From positions 1 through 41,238 of the forward strand of contig QHVI01000043.1 in NCBI GenBank assembly GCA_003223515.1: a stretch of 41,238 nt of DNA, read 5' to 3'. Source of the stretch: Candidatus Angelobacter sp. Gp1-AA117 (GTDB lineage: Bacteria > Acidobacteriota > Terriglobia > Terriglobales > Acidobacteriaceae). Within the stretch, counting starts at the first letter, position 1. Every line of letters starts with the position of its first letter. The position numbers were made by a program, and so were the translations under genes. The notes beneath the pieces are model-generated. The model made no database searches. It was not told the origin of the DNA and saw only the letters and a program-made list of their open reading frames with translations. Below, in pieces: positions 6,742 to 13,287 of this stretch.

Positions 6742-7833
6742 TTATGGTTGTGGCACGCTCTCTGAAGTCTCCTGAGATTTCGCGCTCTCGTTGCCGCGTA
6801 AATCCACGGCAGAGACGGAATAAAAATATTTCGTGCCCGGTTGCACCGCGCTGTCGCGGAAGGCAGGGGCTTTTACCAGATCCTGATTGATCTTGACGGG
6901 CGGTGCGTTTTCCGTGTGCCTGTAGACATGGTATCCAGCAAGATCAGGCTCGGTACTGGGGTTCCAGGTTATGTCGATGAAAGACTGCTGGCCGGTATTG
7001 GAGAAGACCGCCTGCAGTCCAGTTGGAGCCGCAGGAGGAAAGATGTCATGGGCTGCAACCTTTGTATGGGGCGAGTCGGCGCCTTCCACCTCACCTTTTT
7101 GTCCCTTCGGACTCTGCCACGCAGTTACCGGCACCACCCAGTATTCATAGGTCTTTTCCCATTCGATACGCTGATCGATCACGCGCATGGCTTCGTTCCC
7201 GGCATTGACCTGGGCAACGGTGACTGGTTGCTTCGCTCCTTCCTGAAGACGCATGATCCGATAAGCATACTGAGGGTTGAGGTGGGTGGCCCTTTGCGGG
7301 GGCCAAGACTGATTCCAGGAGATGCTGATGCCTTCAGGAACAACCTGCGCCTGCACACTGGCCGGAGTTGCGGGCGTGAGCACCAGGGGGACCGCTACAC
7401 GGTTCGACGGCCCTGCACTCTTGCCCGAATTGTTTGCTGCTTCAACGGTATAGACGGCAAAGTCATTGTCGACGTTCGATTGGAGCACCTGCGTTACCGC
7501 GTCTTTATAGGTAATCTGCTGCTGCTGGTCTTTCAGGGCAGGCTTCAGAGAAATCTCCGCCAGCTTGTCGGGCGCTGATGTGCCGTTGCTGTTTTCGATG
7601 TTCAGCAGTGCGCGGAAAACCGTCATCTTCCCGGATCGTTTGAGCAGCGCACCATCAGTCGTTTCCTCGGGCGCAGTCCAGGTGAGGGTATCGGTGTCGC
7701 CTTTGCGCATAGCATTCAGATCGTCCACTGGTTTGGGAATATTGGTGGAAGGCGGCAAGGGAGCTCCCGGTGTGCCACAGCCGGCAACGGCACACATGAC
7801 CGCGAAGAAGATAAGAAAAGCTGAGACGCGCAT
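6742..7833 (-). CDS. lipoprotein with fibronectin type III domains
   Basis: This 363-residue protein starts with a lipoprotein signal peptide (FLIFFAVMCAVAGC, Cys at residue 19), then a proline-rich linker (PGAPLPPSTN). At least three FN3-like beta-sandwich segments follow, recognisable by LTWTAPEE, ISWNQSWPP/YRIMRLQEG and FIDITWNPSTEPDLAGYHVYR, ending KYFYSVSAVDLRGNES. FN3 domains mediate binding at the cell surface, and the target is unknown. It probably sits lipid-anchored in the outer or inner membrane facing the periplasm. It lies upstream of the FAH gene on the same strand with an 86-bp gap, so co-transcription is possible. Confidence 0.85.
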   Translation of the reverse strand: MRVSAFLIFFAVMCAVAGCGTPGAPLPPSTNIPKPVDDLNAMRKGDTDTLTWTAPEETTDGALLKRSGKMTVFRALLNIENSNGTSAPDKLAEISLKPALKDQQQQITYKDAVTQVLQSNVDNDFAVYTVEAANNSGKSAGPSNRVAVPLVLTPATPASVQAQVVPEGISISWNQSWPPQRATHLNPQYAYRIMRLQEGAKQPVTVAQVNAGNEAMRVIDQRIEWEKTYEYWVVPVTAWQSPKGQKGEVEGADSPHTKVAAHDIFPPAAPTGLQAVFSNTGQQSFIDITWNPSTEPDLAGYHVYRHTENAPPVKINQDLVKAPAFRDSAVQPGTKYFYSVSAVDLRGNESAKSQETSESVPQP

Positions 7834-7866
7834 GAAGCAAGAATTCTACCTGAACGGGAAATCCGG

Positions 7867-7983
7867 GAATCGGATCATCCGGTCTTCACCGGCAAGATGA
7901 AGGCCTTTGATGTGGAGATGGATAACTCTTCCAGTGAACTGGTGGATTATTTTCTGAAGAAGGAGATTGCGGAAAGAGTATGA
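7867..7983 (+). pseudogene. possible coding relic upstream of the XRE regulator
   Basis: The frame from 7867 to the TGA at 7981-7983 reads like protein (ESDHPVFTGKMKAFDVEMDN, then SSSELVDYFLKKEIAERV). Its codon pattern looks coding, and an internal ATG at 7897 would give 28 residues. The frame is open upstream into the start of the opposing lipoprotein gene, with no start or ribosome site. It may be the tail of a deleted gene. I do not recognise a family. Confidence 0.25.
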
Positions 7984-8015
7984 GGTGCTATTTGCGCCGT
8001 TCAAGCCATGTGATG

Positions 8016-8023
8016 ACTATAGT
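8016..8023. promoter_or_regulatory. ACTATAGT palindrome, upstream copy
   Basis: GACTATAGTG at 8015-8024 contains the 8-bp palindrome ACTATAGT. It is the second occurrence of the core at 8134-8141 in the 348-bp gap before the XRE gene. It is a possible secondary operator, and weak on its own. Confidence 0.3.
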
Positions 8024-8132
8024 GTAGCTTTTTAAACCCGACATCCTTTCAAGATGCAAGAGACAGGTATTCCGAAGCCGCAGAACACAAGGGCAAGCGG
8101 CGAGATTATAACTCGCTGGTTATTACCTGGCA

Positions 8133-8142
8133 GACTATAGTC
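8133..8142. promoter_or_regulatory. GACTATAGTC palindrome, candidate operator of the XRE gene
   Basis: This perfect 10-bp palindrome lies 40 bp before the ATG at 8182. It resembles the GACT...AGTC C-boxes bound by controller proteins of restriction-modification systems. A looser TTATATGC follows at 8149. The regulatory role is inferred from position and resemblance only. Confidence 0.4.
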
Positions 8143-8181
8143 GGTTGTGTTATATGCGTTACTCAGGAAAACTGTCGAGGT

Positions 8182-8454
8182 ATGAAACGACAGTCAAACC
8201 CGCCAAAAGACAACACCCCGGCACAGGCTTTCGGTCAGGTGCTTAGAACCCTGAGAGAGGCCGCCAATATGTCCCAGGAGAAGCTGGCCGACAAAGCCGG
8301 CTACAACCGCACCTTTATCGGACTGCTGGAGCGGGGCCGCCGGAACCCTACACTGCCAACCATTATCGACCTGGCGCACAGCTTTAATCTGCAGGCCGCT
8401 CAACTGGTCCGGAAGGTGGAGACCCTGCAGCGTAGAGGCATTTTCGCGCGATAA
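8182..8454 (+). CDS. small XRE-family (controller-like) transcription regulator
   Basis: This 90-residue protein is almost entirely a HTH_3/Cro-CI domain. FGQVLRTLREAANMSQEKLA, then GYNRTFIGLLERGRRNPTL and LPTIIDLAHSFN cover the five helices, with the recognition helix around RTFIGLLERG. The size and motif are those of restriction-modification controller proteins and of many orphan XRE regulators. No methylase or nuclease gene is nearby, so it is an orphan in this window. GACTATAGTC at 8133 is a candidate autoregulatory site. The ATG at 8182 has only a close GAGG upstream, so the start is moderately certain. Confidence 0.85.
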   Translation: MKRQSNPPKDNTPAQAFGQVLRTLREAANMSQEKLADKAGYNRTFIGLLERGRRNPTLPTIIDLAHSFNLQAAQLVRKVETLQRRGIFAR

Positions 8455-8620
8455 CGCACGGCGCTCGTCAGGGAATGACGACCGGAACGAACCATGGATT
8501 GCACTAATTTCGTGGTAAGGGACAAAGTCGTATCTTCGCATTGAAACACTGAGAAGTTTCCTTTTACGCAACCGGAGCGAACGCCCGGTTTCCACACCGC
8601 TGCAAGCCGCGTCAAAACGA

Positions 8621-8913
8621 AATCTTTATAGAGCGCAGCCGCCCTCGGCTAATGCCACTTACTTAAGCATGGGACTGCTCAACAGCTTGGGAAAGAGCGC
8701 AGAAAAGGTCACAATAAGCCGAGCGCCGGAGGCGCGTGATTATTGAGCCCACGTCGGAAGACGTGGGAAAAGGTTAGATCGAAGAATAGAGCCCCGTTAG
8801 GGGCGACACAATCAGGCTCAATTGTCTTAAGTAAGTGACATTAGCCGCCCTCGGCTGCGGGGAATAAATCTTTCGTGAGTCGAGAAGAATTAATTAACGA
8901 ATAGCAGCACAGA
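8621..8913 (+). repeat. R1 intergenic repeat, copy 2, interrupted by a MITE-like element
   Basis: 8621-8650 (AATCTTTATAGAGCGCAGCC then GCCCTCGGCT) and 8843-8913 (AGCCGCCCTCGGCTGCGG, AATAAATCTTTCGTGAGTCG, AGAAGAATT) together match the intact R1 copy at 5057-5140. The two halves share AGCCGCCCTCGGCT, as expected of a target duplication. The rest of the 675-bp gap (8455-8620, 8914-9129) shows no gene. Confidence 0.75.
8651..8842. mobile_element. MITE-like element A (192 bp)
   Basis: The ends are AATGCCACTTACTTAAG and CTTAAGTAAGTGACATT, which are inverted repeats matching at 16 of 17 positions. The element is flanked on both sides by the 14-bp direct repeat AGCCGCCCTCGGCT (8637-8650 and 8843-8856). 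Inside are three GC-rich hairpins: GCGCC/GGCGC at 8723-8735, CCCACGTC/GACGTGGG at 8748-8767 and GCCCC/GGGGC at 8791-8804. A pair ATTGAGCC/GGCTCAAT (8742-8749, 8815-8822) encloses the last two. It has no reading frame for a transposase, so it would be non-autonomous. The mobile nature is inferred from structure. Confidence 0.65.
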
Positions 8914-9129
8914 GCAGAAAACGAATTCATACGGCCCCAAGGAATACACGAATATGCGAAATGACATTGGGGAATTGATGATGAATAGATGAAATGCAAA
9001 GCGAAGGGTTACTCATGCGGACCTCCTGCGGCTCCGGTCTTCAGATGTTGTTGTAGCCGCTGGTTGAAATGAAGATAGTGGAATGCCATAAGCAGGCGGA
9101 GAAAAACGCTTAATAGATTGAAAAATTTT

Positions 9130-9218
9130 TGGTGCCGGGAGGGGGAGTTGAACCCCCACGAGGGGTGAACCTCGGCGGATTTTGAGCCCGCTGCGTCTGC
9201 CAGTTCCGCCATCCCGGC
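9130..9218 (-). tRNA. tRNA-Leu (CAA anticodon)
   Basis: On the minus strand the gene starts GCCGGGATGGCGGAACTGGC. It has the acceptor stem GCCGGGA/TCCCGGC, a D-arm, an anticodon stem GCGGG/TCCGC with loop CTCAAAA (anticodon CAA, reading UUG), a long variable arm and a T-arm GGGGGTTCAACTCCCCC. Discriminator A and an encoded CCA follow (9130-9132). The long variable arm is the class II leucine type. A T-rich stretch follows the 3' end. Confidence 0.97.
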
Positions 9219-9403
9219 TTTGAGAAGGCTGGCTGAACTATTGTAGCTTACCCGATGCCTGTACGCCGGGCAAACTCAATGACAAGCAGAGCAATCGCAT
9301 GGTAATTTCTATTCCTTTCATGCGATTGTCCTGCAATGACGAGTCATGGCAGGGAAACCGCTTAGCACTTGCGAAGATCCTTCCGCGTCGCCGAGGGGCG
9401 GCC
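9219..9403. other. non-coding stretch upstream of tRNA-Leu with an inverted repeat
   Basis: CAATCGCATG (9292-9301) and CATGCGATTG (9319-9328) form a perfect 10-bp inverted repeat around a 17-base loop. The stretch from about 9361 to 9403, read on the minus strand, resembles the inner half of repeat R1. No gene is seen. Confidence 0.4.
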
Positions 9404-9585
9404 AATGTCACTTACTTTGCACATTCGAGCATGAATTTAAAAGAATTTTCGCACGGGCGGGCAGCAGCGGGGCAGATTCCTCCGCCCTACTCACGCGCTG
9501 AAGAAAACGCGCGTGAGCTTAACGGGCGTTCGGAATGACATCTCTCATTGGGATACAGCATGGTGTCCCTAAAGTAAGTGGCATT
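9404..9585. mobile_element. MITE-like element B (182 bp)
   Basis: The ends AATGTCACTTACTTT (9404-9418) and AAAGTAAGTGGCATT (9571-9585) are inverted repeats that match at 14 of 15 positions and match the ends of element A. The interior differs from A. It holds one strong hairpin, CTCACGCGC/GCGCGTGAG (9490-9498, 9509-9517), and no transposase. The flanks CGCCGAGGGGCGGCC (9389-9403) and AGCCGAGGGCGGCT (9586-9599) look like a diverged duplication of the same GC-rich palindrome used by element A. Confidence 0.6.
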
Positions 9586-9621
9586 AGCCGAGGGCGGCTG
9601 CGCTCCATTAAGATTTATTTG
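9586..9621 (-). repeat. R1 intergenic repeat, copy 3 (inverted, interrupted)
   Basis: Read on the minus strand, this is AATCTTAATGGAGCGCAGCC followed by GCCCTCGGCT, the left half of R1. The right half appears degraded at 9361-9403, beyond element B. The remaining bases to 9728 show no gene. Confidence 0.6.
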
Positions 9622-9728
9622 CTCAGGTTTATTTGCCTGGGTCGCTCAGTCGCTCGGCGGTACCAGAATAACACCCCTGTAAATCTTTACAGCCAACTTT
9701 ATCCGGGAACCGTGTTTCTTGTATAAGT

Positions 9729-10613
9729 ATGTCTCAACCCCGGAGGCTGGATTTGAAGCGTTGGAAGGCAATCTGGCTGGTCATCATCGTGGCGCTGTTT
9801 TGCATTGCAGCGCAGGCACAGAATCAGGGCCAGAGTGTGGATGCGATTCTCGATGATAGTTTCCGCTCGATGTATAACCTGCAGTTCGATCAGGCGTTGA
9901 GCAAAGCGGAGCAGGCCAAGCAGGTCGATAAAACTGATCCGATGCCGTGGGTGGCGCAGGCTTCGGCGATTCTCTTCCGCGAATTCGACCGGCTGCATAT
10001 CCTGCGCAGTGACTTATTTGCCTCGGATGATGCGTTCTCTTCGCGTCCGGCCTATAGCTGGGTTCCGGCGTCGCGCAAGCAGTTTGACGACGCAATTGCG
10101 GGAGGAGAAAAGATTGCGCAGGATCGGCTGAATCGTGACAAGAAGGATGTAAAAGCGCTCTTTGCGCTGGCGTTATTCAACGGGTTGCGGGCGGACGATG
10201 CGGCGCTGATCACCAAGCGCAACCTGACGGCACTTTCCTATACCAAATCTTCTACCGGATATGCCGACAAGCTGCTGGCCATCGCACCAGATTATTACGA
10301 TGCCTACATCGCTACCGGAATGGGCAAGTACCTCATCGGCGGCAAGCCGGCGCCAGTGCGCTGGATTCTGCGCATTGGCGGACTGAAGGGCGACCAGGAA
10401 GAGGGTCTGAAAGAACTCCGGCTGACGGCTGAGCGCGGACGCTATCTTGCTCCCTTTGCGCGTATTCTGCTGGCCTTCGATGATCTGCGCCACAAAGACA
10501 AGACCGCCGCGCGCAAGAAGTTTGAATCATTGCGGGAGCAGTTCCCTAGTAACCCGCTCTTCGCCCAGGAGATACAGAAGTGCAACGGCGTTTCAGTTTC
10601 CGGCGGGCAGTGA
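9729..10613 (+). CDS. exported TPR-like helical repeat protein
   Basis: This protein of up to 294 residues has a signal peptide (KRWKAIWLVIIVALFCIAAQAQ, likely cleavage after AQA). The mature part is all-helical with TPR-like pairs: DSFRSMYNLQFDQALSKAEQ, then DPMPWVAQASAILF, DVKALFALALFNGL and YYDAYIATGMGKYLIGG. No catalytic motif is seen. It is probably a periplasmic scaffold or assembly factor. The ATG at 9729 has no ribosome site, whereas a TTG at 9753 follows CGGAGG by six bases and would give a tidier signal peptide (LKRWKAIW...). The true start may therefore be 9753. Confidence 0.75.
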   Translation: MSQPRRLDLKRWKAIWLVIIVALFCIAAQAQNQGQSVDAILDDSFRSMYNLQFDQALSKAEQAKQVDKTDPMPWVAQASAILFREFDRLHILRSDLFASDDAFSSRPAYSWVPASRKQFDDAIAGGEKIAQDRLNRDKKDVKALFALALFNGLRADDAALITKRNLTALSYTKSSTGYADKLLAIAPDYYDAYIATGMGKYLIGGKPAPVRWILRIGGLKGDQEEGLKELRLTAERGRYLAPFARILLAFDDLRHKDKTAARKKFESLREQFPSNPLFAQEIQKCNGVSVSGGQ

Positions 10614-10628
10614 AAAGCGTATTTGGCA

Positions 10629-10663
10629 TTTACCGCAAAGGACGCGAAGGACGCAAAGGAAAC
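10629..10663 (+). repeat. R3 repeat (CGCAAAGGACGCGAAGGACG type)
   Basis: TTACCGCAAAGGACGCGAAG then GACGCAAAGGAAA is a degenerate tandem of the ACGCAAAGG unit. Related copies lie at 5136-5163 and 13188-13216, all directly after or between genes. Confidence 0.6.
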
Positions 10664-10675
10664 AACGGCAAAATC

Positions 10676-11449
10676 CTAAAATGTCTTTGATACGGCTGCC
10701 AGGATTTTTCCATTCGAGGGCTGCTGCACGAAGATCACACAGTGCAGATTCTTTACCTGGAAATCCTTCGGCAAACTGAGAACGAATGGGCCCGGCTCAA
10801 ACCTTCCATCCTTCATCTGTCCCAGCACGCGGAATTCGCGGACCACGGCGGAGTGGTGGAGCTCGCGTCCGTCATTTTCACCGGCCGCCACCTTGCTCAT
10901 CAGGTTGTCTTCAGTAACCGCCAGCAGCACATCGGCAGGTTCCGGGCTGGAAGAAGTCACGCGCACATGGATCTTGCCCGGCTCCATCTCCAATAGCTGT
11001 ATCACGGCTTGTTCAGGCTCTGTGGCCGCTTGTGCGATTGCCTGCTGTGCATGACTGGAATCGTTACCGACGAACTCGGTTGCGCCGTCCACAACCATCT
11101 GTGGCGTATAAGGTCCTTCGATCCTGAATCGTGATGCATACTGCTCCTGCCGTTCGGTGTATGCATGGGAGGAGAAGCGATCACGCCACCCCTGGTGATC
11201 CCAGTAGTCCACATGAAAACCCAGAGGAATGATCACCGCGCCATTGGCTGATGTCTGCTGGCCCATTCGACTCAGCAATGCATCTGCCGGAGGACAGCTT
11301 GAGCATCCTTCAGAGGTAAACAACTCCACAACCACTGCCTTTCTTTTCGCGGGAGGCGGTGCGGCGGCGGGCTTGAAGATGAAAGCGCCCAGCAGAGTGA
11401 CCACGGCCAGCAGCAGAATGCTTTGGAGCCACGTGACGGGGTTTTTCAT
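10676..11449 (-). CDS. DUF1223 thioredoxin-fold exported protein
   Basis: This 257-residue protein has an N-terminal membrane or signal segment (SILLLAVVTLLGAFIFKPAAA). The DUF1223 signature follows: VVELFTSEGCSSCPPADALL with the CxxC pair, GFHVDYWDHQGWRDRF, and YTPQMVVDGATEFVG. The C-terminal half (VQLLEMEPGKIHVRVTSSSP...) is the beta-rich part usual in this family. It is probably a periplasmic thiol-redox or thiol-binding protein with no established reaction. The ATG at 11449 fits the signal peptide. It converges with the TPR gene at 9729-10613. Confidence 0.9.
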   Translation of the reverse strand: MKNPVTWLQSILLLAVVTLLGAFIFKPAAAPPPAKRKAVVVELFTSEGCSSCPPADALLSRMGQQTSANGAVIIPLGFHVDYWDHQGWRDRFSSHAYTERQEQYASRFRIEGPYTPQMVVDGATEFVGNDSSHAQQAIAQAATEPEQAVIQLLEMEPGKIHVRVTSSSPEPADVLLAVTEDNLMSKVAAGENDGRELHHSAVVREFRVLGQMKDGRFEPGPFVLSLPKDFQVKNLHCVIFVQQPSNGKILAAVSKTF

Positions 11450-11467
11450 GGATTCATCTTACGCCTT

Positions 11468-11585
11468 TTAACCGTAGCGGGTCCGCAACCAAAAGCAAAA
11501 CCGTTTGCAACACAGAGGAACGGAGTAAGCGGAGGAAATGAAGTCAAAAACCTACCACGGAGGCACACTGAGAGCACGGAGAAAA
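11468..11585 (+). repeat. R2 copy 3 followed by an ACGGAG-type repeat
   Basis: 11468-11547 matches R2 at 705-790 closely (CGCAACC, then AAGCAAAACC and GTTTGCAACACAGAGGA). 11553-11585 (CTACCACGGAGGCACACTGA then GAGCACGGAGAAA) is of the CCACGGAGACACGGAG type. This is the gap between the divergent DUF1223 and DUF4440 genes; the remaining bases show no clear feature. Confidence 0.65.
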
Positions 11586-11686
11586 GCTCTTGAGCAAGAC
11601 GCCCGGGAGGCTAAGCTTCCCGGTCATCCTCTTGGTACTTCGCATACCACTTTCAGTGTGTTCTAATGCGGGCGATGGAGGTGAGT

Positions 11687-12124
11687 ATGCGCAAGCTGGT
11701 TGCAGCATTGGTGCTCCTTGGATGTATCAGTTTTATAGCAGTAGCAGCCGACCGCACGGACGCTCTCAAGAAGGCCGACCAGGATTGGGCCAAATCGGCA
11801 CAAGCGAGAAACATCGATCAGTTTATGGGCTTTCTCGGCGATGACGCGTACATGTGCGGCACCGACGGCAATTGGGGTCACGGCAAAGATTCCCTGAAAG
11901 CCGAGTGGGCCAAGCTGTTGAGTGACCCTGCTTTCAAGATCAATTGGACCGTAGACACCGCGGAAGTATCGAAAAGCGGAGACCTTGGATATACGCGGGG
12001 AACTTTCGAAGGCAGCCAGGGCAAGGACTCCTTCTCCGGCGGCTACGCAACTATGTGGAAGAAAGACAAAGACGGGAAATGGCGCGTTGCCGTGGATATC
12101 GCCACCCCGAGAACACAGCAGTAG
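11687..12124 (+). CDS. exported DUF4440/SnoaL-like (NTF2-fold) protein
   Basis: This 145-residue protein has a signal peptide (KLVAALVLLGCISFIAVAA). A single NTF2-like domain of the DUF4440 type follows: ALKKADQDWAKSAQARNIDQ, FLGDDAYM, GKDSLKAEWAKLL, GYTRGTFEGS and a terminal KDKDGKWRVAVDIATP. Such domains are ketosteroid-isomerase-like cones; those in Acidobacteria are mostly of unknown substrate. The ATG at 11687 is chosen because GGAGGTGAG lies just upstream; an in-frame ATG seven codons earlier has no such site. Confidence 0.85.
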   Translation: MRKLVAALVLLGCISFIAVAADRTDALKKADQDWAKSAQARNIDQFMGFLGDDAYMCGTDGNWGHGKDSLKAEWAKLLSDPAFKINWTVDTAEVSKSGDLGYTRGTFEGSQGKDSFSGGYATMWKKDKDGKWRVAVDIATPRTQQ

Positions 12125-12151
12125 GAGTGCAACCAGAAAGGATGAGCATTT

Positions 12152-12535
12152 ATGAGCAATGGCTCTATTGATGATGCTGTAAAGTGGCGGCTGGATACGC
12201 TTGTCGATTTGTATAAAGCCCACCTGGATTTATATACGAAAGGAATGGCTTTATTTCTTGCAATTGCAAGCTTTACAGTGAAAGCTGCTTTCGACAGTGC
12301 TGAACATAGGCATATGCTTGCATCAATCGGTATAGCTGTCACTGTTCTTGTAACAATTCCAATAGCATTTGCTGCTTTCTATGGTAGAAGTCTAAGTTCC
12401 GACATTCAGTCGTTGCCCTCTGAAATAAGGCCGAAGTCCCTAAACACACTAGCTCTCACAGGAATAATTTACACGAGCATTATTTATGTACTATTGTTGC
12501 TAGCGGTCTTTATCGTGTTGAATTGCTATTCATGA
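12152..12535 (+). CDS. small three-helix membrane protein, function unknown
   Basis: This 127-residue protein has an amphipathic N-terminus (VKWRLDTLVDLYKAHLDLY) and three hydrophobic spans at about 31-48, 55-77 and 99-124. There is no known motif. An AGGATGAG ribosome site precedes the ATG. Its codon use is clearly more A/T-rich than its neighbours (many aaa, tta, att, gca codons), which suggests acquisition from elsewhere. It follows the DUF4440 gene by 27 bp. It resembles the small membrane modules found beside accessory genes, but no partner is present. Confidence 0.7.
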   Translation: MSNGSIDDAVKWRLDTLVDLYKAHLDLYTKGMALFLAIASFTVKAAFDSAEHRHMLASIGIAVTVLVTIPIAFAAFYGRSLSSDIQSLPSEIRPKSLNTLALTGIIYTSIIYVLLLLAVFIVLNCYS

Positions 12536-12569
12536 TTACTGCGGTGTTTAAACACGCATTGGCACAATA

Positions 12570-13148
12570 TCATTGCTTGCGATCAGTGAACTCTCCAGCA
12601 TAAAGATCAAATTCGAGTTCCAACTGGTCTTTTACTTTAACGGTGCCGCCAGCCGCCGAAACCGGCTTGATGCCGAAATCGGTCTGGTTCAGCCTGGCCG
12701 TGCCGTGATAATGATCGGCATCGCTGCTGACTTCAAAGCTGACTGGCCTGGTGACTCCATGCAGCGTCAGGCTGCCGTTTACGCGGTAATGCTGCGGCGA
12801 GCTCTGCTCGATCTTTGAGGATTTGAAACGGATCTCCGGAAATTTTTCGGTATCCAATACATCCGGGCCCATCATGGTGCTTTGGATTTTGGCGCGGTCG
12901 GAGTCTGAAACTTCTTTGTCTATGACCTTCATCTCGCGGCTGAGGACGAGAATTTCAGCGTTGAGAGCTTTGGTGTCGATGGTCGCTTTGGATACAGGTG
13001 CAGTGATGATGTGATTGTGACCCAAGCCGGAGAACATTCCTGTTTTTCCAACATGAATAGTAATCAGCGAGCGCTGGGCCGCAGCGGGAACAGCGGCAAA
13101 CACCAGCGCCATGAGCAAAACGCGCAAGGCAGAGATGCGGAAAGGCAT
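12570..13148 (-). CDS. YceI-family periplasmic lipocalin-like protein
   Basis: YceI proteins are secreted beta-barrels that bind polyprenoid or similar lipids. The 192-residue protein has a signal peptide (LRVLLMALVFAAVPAAAQ). Family landmarks follow: GHNHIITAPVSKATIDTKAL, IRFKSSKIEQ, NGSLTLHGVTRPVSFEV and TDFGIKPVSAAGGTVKVKDQLELEFDLYA. The ATG at 13148 follows AAGGAG closely and fits the signal peptide; the longer frame is rejected. It is convergent with the small membrane protein. Confidence 0.93.
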   Translation of the reverse strand: MPFRISALRVLLMALVFAAVPAAAQRSLITIHVGKTGMFSGLGHNHIITAPVSKATIDTKALNAEILVLSREMKVIDKEVSDSDRAKIQSTMMGPDVLDTEKFPEIRFKSSKIEQSSPQHYRVNGSLTLHGVTRPVSFEVSSDADHYHGTARLNQTDFGIKPVSAAGGTVKVKDQLELEFDLYAGEFTDRKQ

Positions 13149-13187
13149 GTGGCTCCTTCGCGAAGTGGGCAGAAGTATTGTAGATGA

Positions 13188-13216
13188 TTTACCGCGAAGG
13201 ACGCGAAGGAGCAAAT
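13188..13216 (+). repeat. R3 repeat copy
   Basis: TTTACCGCGAAGGACGCGAA then GGAGCAAA is a short copy of the R3 type seen at 10629-10663, in the gap between the YceI and P5C dehydrogenase genes. Confidence 0.5.
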
Positions 13217-13287
13217 GCTGAAGGGGTGTAAAATAGAAGGTTACGCAATCCTTCCTGCTGTTATCAGATCACTTAAGGACGAAAATT

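Noticed and set aside
9009-9212. 67-residue minus-strand frame beginning MAELADAAGSKSAEVHPSWG
   Set aside because: It is a translation of the tRNA-Leu gene itself, a well-known false protein.
12544-12555. Perfect palindrome GTGTTTAAACAC between convergent genes
   Set aside because: It has no loop and no T-tract, so it is a poor terminator, and no nearby gene start suggests an operator. It is probably chance.
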